From Minisyncoccota bacterium (GTDB lineage Bacteria; Patescibacteriota; Minisyncoccia; UBA6257; XYB1-36-10), in the NCBI GenBank assembly GCA_028709185.1, contig JAQVXM010000008.1:1-17054 (forward strand): a stretch of 17,054 nt of DNA. The letters run 5' to 3'. The position numbers and the translations under genes were made by a program. Under the pieces are notes generated by a model, which was not told the origin of the DNA, did no database searches, and was given only the letters and a program-made list of their open reading frames with translations. This document shows, piece by piece, positions 14,241 to 17,054 of this stretch (position 1 is the first letter of the stretch; every line of letters starts with the position of its first letter).

Positions 14241-14281
14241 CGCGAAACTGATTCAATAGCTTTAAGTTCTTTATCTAATAG

Positions 14282-14293
14282 TGTAAAATTAAA
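14282..14293 (+). promoter_or_regulatory. -10-like element just before the small membrane protein gene
   Basis: TGTAAAATTAAA, identical to 2833-2844, ends 5 bases before the ATG at 14299. With TAAAAT as -10, transcription would begin within 2-4 bases of the start codon. Because a terminator lies just upstream, this gene needs its own promoter. No -35 is clear. Confidence 0.5.
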
Positions 14294-14298
14294 ACTCT

Positions 14299-14715
14299 AT
14301 GGATAATATAAAATTCCTCGCCACTCTTTTTTTAGTTATTGTTTTTACTCATGTGATAGGCACTTGGCGGGATTGGTATTGGAATTTAAGTTGGCTTGAT
14401 ATCCCGATGCATTTTTTAGGCGGTTTTTTTATTGCCGTTTTTTTTCTTTGGATAAGAAAAAATCTTCCTTTTCTTGTTGGAAAAAATAATTTTTTTGTTG
14501 ATTTTATAATTATCTTAGGCTTTGTTGCTCTGATTGGTGTTCTTTGGGAATTTTTTGAATATTTTCTTGATTACTTTTTTGCTAATCGTGGTGTTATGCC
14601 TTTAAGTCAAGTTAGCTTGCAAGACACCCTTGGAGACCTATTTTTTGATCTTGTTGGTGGTTTTTCTGCTCGCTTGATCCATAGTGCTTTGAGCAGTTTA
14701 AAAGTTAATTCTTAA
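14299..14715 (+). CDS. Small integral membrane protein, DUF2238/YjdF-like
   Basis: This 138-residue protein has about four membrane helices (near 5-22, 36-52, 66-90 and 110-130). Conserved polar residues lie in or beside the helices: D34 with MHFLGG at 37-42, WEFFE at 83-87 and DTLGDLFFDLVGG at 109-121. This arrangement matches the DUF2238/YjdF-like family of bacterial inner-membrane proteins, whose biochemical role is not established. The spaced Asp, His and Glu residues suggest metal or ion handling, but that is only a guess. It follows the operon terminator and converges on the PEGA-domain gene; the two coding regions overlap tail to tail by 11 bases (14705-14715), leaving no room for a separate terminator between them. 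Confidence 0.7.
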   Translation: MDNIKFLATLFLVIVFTHVIGTWRDWYWNLSWLDIPMHFLGGFFIAVFFLWIRKNLPFLVGKNNFFVDFIIILGFVALIGVLWEFFEYFLDYFFANRGVMPLSQVSLQDTLGDLFFDLVGGFSARLIHSALSSLKVNS

Positions 14716-16039
14716 AATAATCCGATTTTTTCAAATTTCCTTCTCCGTCTAAAATATAAATTTCCTTATTGTCTTTATCTAGGTAGAATTTATTTATCGC
14801 TTCGGAAAATCCGGCTACTCTTTCAAAATAGAAAGAATAATCTTTTAACTCCAAATTTTCACTGGCTGTTTCAAGAAGATAAATAGCGTCAGAATATTCG
14901 GCTAAAATATGGTTATCTTCTAAAAAGTTCAAACTCAAAATATTTTCCGGATTTAAAACTTCCATCTCGATTGTTTTATCTTTTTCTGCATTATATATTT
15001 TTATTTTTTTATCTTTATCTAGAAAGATTATTTTATCTCTTTGGTTTAAGGCAAAAACGGAAACTCCTTCAGCTATTTGCTTTATTTCTGTTCCTTTTAT
15101 ATAAAACAAATTTCCACTTTCCATTAAAATTCCGGCATTTTGTATTTCATTTAACTCTGCTCTTTTAACGGATTCTCCCTCAATGCTTTTTTGATAAACC
15201 TTTTCTTTGGAGGTTAAGTCTAATAAGGTTATTTTTTCTCCCGCTCCTAAAATTAAAAATCTCTCGCTTCCGATATCTGTTGATCCTCCTGTCTTTTTTT
15301 CTAATTGGGTAATTTCCGGCTTGATTATATTCATGGAATAAATTGCTTCTTTGGAAATTATCGCGATTTCTTCTCCATTTCCTTCTCTTGTTATTATTTT
15401 TTCTATTGCTGACCGGTCTTTTATCGAACTGTCTTTTTTTCTTAAATTGGAAAAAATCAAACTAAGGTTTGAAGTTGTTTTTTTATCTAAATCGTTTAAT
15501 ATGTATGCTTTTTGTTTTTCATCGTAAGTGATCGCTTTTTTATCATTTCCTAGAAATCCTATAAATTTGCTTCCGGAAAATATATTTTCCTTATATTCTA
15601 ATTTTTTATTTAGAATTACTAATCTTCCTTCTTTTATCCAGAAATCTTTTGTTGAAGAAGCTGCCGTCTCAAAAATAAAGTCATTTGGCAAAAGAATAAT
15701 ATTATTTATTTCTGAAACTGTTTTTGCTGTTACGGGAATCTCATTTTTCCAATTTCTGAATCCGTCTTTGCTTATTTTTACTTCATAAGTTTTCGGCAAA
15801 AGATTTTTTATAAGAGTTCCTGATACTAGTAGCCACTTTCTCTGTTCTATTTTTTTTCCGTCTATTTCTATTTCTATTTCTCTTGGTCTTGATTTAATAA
15901 AAATACCCCCGGTCTGTTTTAGAGTGAAATCGTCCAAATCAACTCTCCAACCCATGGAATAAAAAACAACCAAGGTGCCTATTAATATAAAAGCCGCGAA
16001 AAGGAAATAAAACAATAATCTTCTAACTTTACGTGTCAT
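14705..16039 (-). CDS. Membrane-anchored PEGA-domain protein with probable beta-propeller
   Basis: The product is 444 residues. After a short basic start (MTRKVRR), residues 8-29 form one membrane helix. Residues 43-117 are a PEGA-type beta domain (GGIFIKSRPREIEIEIDGKKI, NLLPKTYEVKISKDGFRNW, then ILLPND), a fold often found in surface or wall-bound proteins. The rest, about 125-444, consists of repeated beta-strand blades (LTLLDLTSKEKVY-, EIKQIAEGVSVFALNQ- and IYLLETASENLEL-like units), suggesting a propeller outside the membrane. The family occurs widely in CPR genomes and has no assigned biochemical role. It is the only minus-strand gene here. A TATATT/TATTAT -10 candidate on the minus strand (plus positions 16050-16057) is close to its ATG. 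It is divergent from mreB, sharing a 74-base region. Confidence 0.75.
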   Translation of the reverse strand: MTRKVRRLLFYFLFAAFILIGTLVVFYSMGWRVDLDDFTLKQTGGIFIKSRPREIEIEIDGKKIEQRKWLLVSGTLIKNLLPKTYEVKISKDGFRNWKNEIPVTAKTVSEINNIILLPNDFIFETAASSTKDFWIKEGRLVILNKKLEYKENIFSGSKFIGFLGNDKKAITYDEKQKAYILNDLDKKTTSNLSLIFSNLRKKDSSIKDRSAIEKIITREGNGEEIAIISKEAIYSMNIIKPEITQLEKKTGGSTDIGSERFLILGAGEKITLLDLTSKEKVYQKSIEGESVKRAELNEIQNAGILMESGNLFYIKGTEIKQIAEGVSVFALNQRDKIIFLDKDKKIKIYNAEKDKTIEMEVLNPENILSLNFLEDNHILAEYSDAIYLLETASENLELKDYSFYFERVAGFSEAINKFYLDKDNKEIYILDGEGNLKKSDYFKN

Positions 16040-16087
16040 AAAGATTACTATAATATAAGGAAAACCATTTAGTCAAAAAATGAAATT

Positions 16088-16093
16088 TATAAT
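16088..16093 (+). promoter_or_regulatory. Candidate -10 for mreB
   Basis: TATAAT at 16088-16093 is 20 bases before the mreB ATG, giving a leader of about 14 bases with AAGAAG as a weak ribosome binding site. A second TATAAT at 16049-16054 is also possible. The 74-base region shared with the divergent PEGA gene is the only place either promoter can be. Confidence 0.45.
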
Positions 16094-16113
16094 TAGTGTA
16101 AAAAGAAGCTTGA

Positions 16114-17054
16114 ATGTTTACTAAAAAAATAGGTATTGATCTTGGCACTGCTAATACTGTTGTCTTTGTTCCGGGGCGCGGATTCATTATTAATGAACCG
16201 ACTATTGTTGCGCTTACTAAACCGGAGAATAAGGTTCTTGCTGTTGGTCGTGAGGCTAAAGAAATGCTTGGTCGCACTCCGGAAGATATTATTTCTTATC
16301 GCCCTCTTAAAGATGGTGTTATTGCTGATTACTATATTACAAAGGCTATGCTTTCTTATTTTATCAACAAAGCTGTCGGCCGTTTTAACATTATCCGTCC
16401 GGAAGTTGTTATTTCTGTTCCGGCTGGGATTACTCCGACTGAGCGTCGCGCTGTTATGAATGCGGCGAAAGAAGCTGGCGCTAAGGAAGTTTATATTGTT
16501 CGTGAGCCGATTTTAGCCGCTCTTGGGGCTGGTATTCCTATTAATTCTCACTGCGGTAATATGATTGTTAATATTGGAGGCGGTACTGCTGAAGTCGCTG
16601 TTGTTTCTTTGGGTGGCATCGTTTCTTGGGAATCCCTTCGTGTCGCCGGCAATAAATTTGACCAGTCTATAATTGACTATATTAAAAAGAAACATTCTTT
16701 GTCCATTGGTGAACAAATGGCTGAAAATGTAAAAATTTCTATTGGATCAGCTCTTCCTTTAAAAGATAAATTAGAATTTAATCTTCGTGGTCTTGATCTC
16801 ATTTCCGGTTTGCCGAAAGATCTTGTTGTTACCTCAAATGAAATAGCTGAAGCTCTCGGACATTTTTTAAATGACATTGCTTCCGCTGTTCAGAGTGTTT
16901 TTAATGACACTCCTCCGGAACTTGTTGCTGATATTATGGACAAAGGAATCATTCTCTCTGGTGGTGGCGCTCTTCTGCGAAATCTCGATGAATTTTTTGA
17001 AAGAATATTGGGCGTCCCGACTTATCAGGCCGAAGAACCGCTTTATTGTGTAGC
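16114..17054 (+). CDS. mreB: Rod-shape determining protein MreB, 3' end cut off by the window
   Basis: The frame is open from ATG 16114 to the window end: 313 complete codons of an expected 335-345. MreB is an actin-like ATPase that forms membrane-bound filaments guiding wall synthesis and cell shape. Phosphate-1 is IGIDLGTANTVVFV (residues 6-19). VISVPAGITPTERRAV, REPILAALGAG with E131 (the position of the catalytic glutamate) and the GIILSGGGALLRNLDEF adenosine motif are all present. Phosphate-2 reads MIVNIGGGTAEVAV (150-163), with Asn153 where nearly all MreB proteins have Asp, and Ala159 where Thr is usual. The last residues (LYCVA) fit the family just before its C-terminal helices, so the gene is probably complete in the genome. 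MreC and MreD would be expected downstream. Confidence 0.95.
   Translation, partial: MFTKKIGIDLGTANTVVFVPGRGFIINEPTIVALTKPENKVLAVGREAKEMLGRTPEDIISYRPLKDGVIADYYITKAMLSYFINKAVGRFNIIRPEVVISVPAGITPTERRAVMNAAKEAGAKEVYIVREPILAALGAGIPINSHCGNMIVNIGGGTAEVAVVSLGGIVSWESLRVAGNKFDQSIIDYIKKKHSLSIGEQMAENVKISIGSALPLKDKLEFNLRGLDLISGLPKDLVVTSNEIAEALGHFLNDIASAVQSVFNDTPPELVADIMDKGIILSGGGALLRNLDEFFERILGVPTYQAEEPLYCV

Noticed and set aside
14705..16039. Plus-strand reading frames of 65-86 codons inside the PEGA gene region.
   Set aside because: They are antisense shadows of a long minus-strand gene with clear domain content, and their products are low-complexity and hydrophobic.
1..17054. Recoding of TGA as glycine, as in Gracilibacteria and Absconditabacteria.
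   Set aside because: Conserved genes contain no in-frame TGA and use GGA, GGT and GGC for glycine normally; one gene ends in TGA.

Overview
The window is about 17 kb of AT-rich, gene-dense DNA, almost entirely coding on the + strand. It most resembles a member of the Candidate Phyla Radiation (Patescibacteria, Parcubacteria-like). Four things suggest this: the very low G+C; short AT-only gene junctions with almost no Shine-Dalgarno sequences; short ribosomal proteins; and a set of proteins resembling families I know from CPR genomes (an FtsA/PilM-like protein, a membrane-anchored baseplate-J-like protein, a PEGA-domain propeller protein, a split transketolase). The assignment rests on recalled family resemblance, not on a search. 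The standard code fits: conserved genes have no in-frame TGA, 21 of the 22 gene ends in view are TAA, and one is TGA (7379-7381).

Region 1 (1-2779) is a type IV pilus locus. It holds the 3' end of a pilin-like gene, a polytopic membrane protein that looks like a catalytically dead prepilin peptidase, and a complete PilB/GspE-type assembly ATPase. A strong intrinsic terminator hairpin lies just after the pilin stop, inside the first codons of the membrane protein gene.

Region 2 (2780-6058) is a carbon-metabolism cluster: the two halves of a split transketolase, a PfkB-family sugar kinase, and a 46-codon basic peptide too short for routine gene calling.

Region 3 (6121-10264) is a three-gene cassette in which each gene has its own extended -10 promoter close to the start codon. 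It encodes a soluble protein of unknown function, an FtsA/PilM-like actin-fold protein and a single-pass membrane protein with a baseplate-J-like outer domain. Of everything here, it is the best candidate for an undescribed envelope-associated system.

Region 4 (10284-14240) is a ribosomal/transcription operon: infA-rpmJ-rpsM-rpsK-rpsD-rpoA-rplQ-rplM-rpsI. It starts at a near-consensus sigma70-type promoter and ends at a strong hairpin terminator. RpoA ends after the N-terminal domain and has no alpha-CTD.

Region 5 (14241-17054) holds a small four-helix membrane protein, a convergent PEGA-domain membrane-anchored protein (the only minus-strand gene), and the start of mreB, which runs off the window and carries an Asp-to-Asn change in its phosphate-2 loop. 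No tRNA, rRNA, CRISPR array or insertion sequence is visible. The longest stretch without a gene is about 180 bases.
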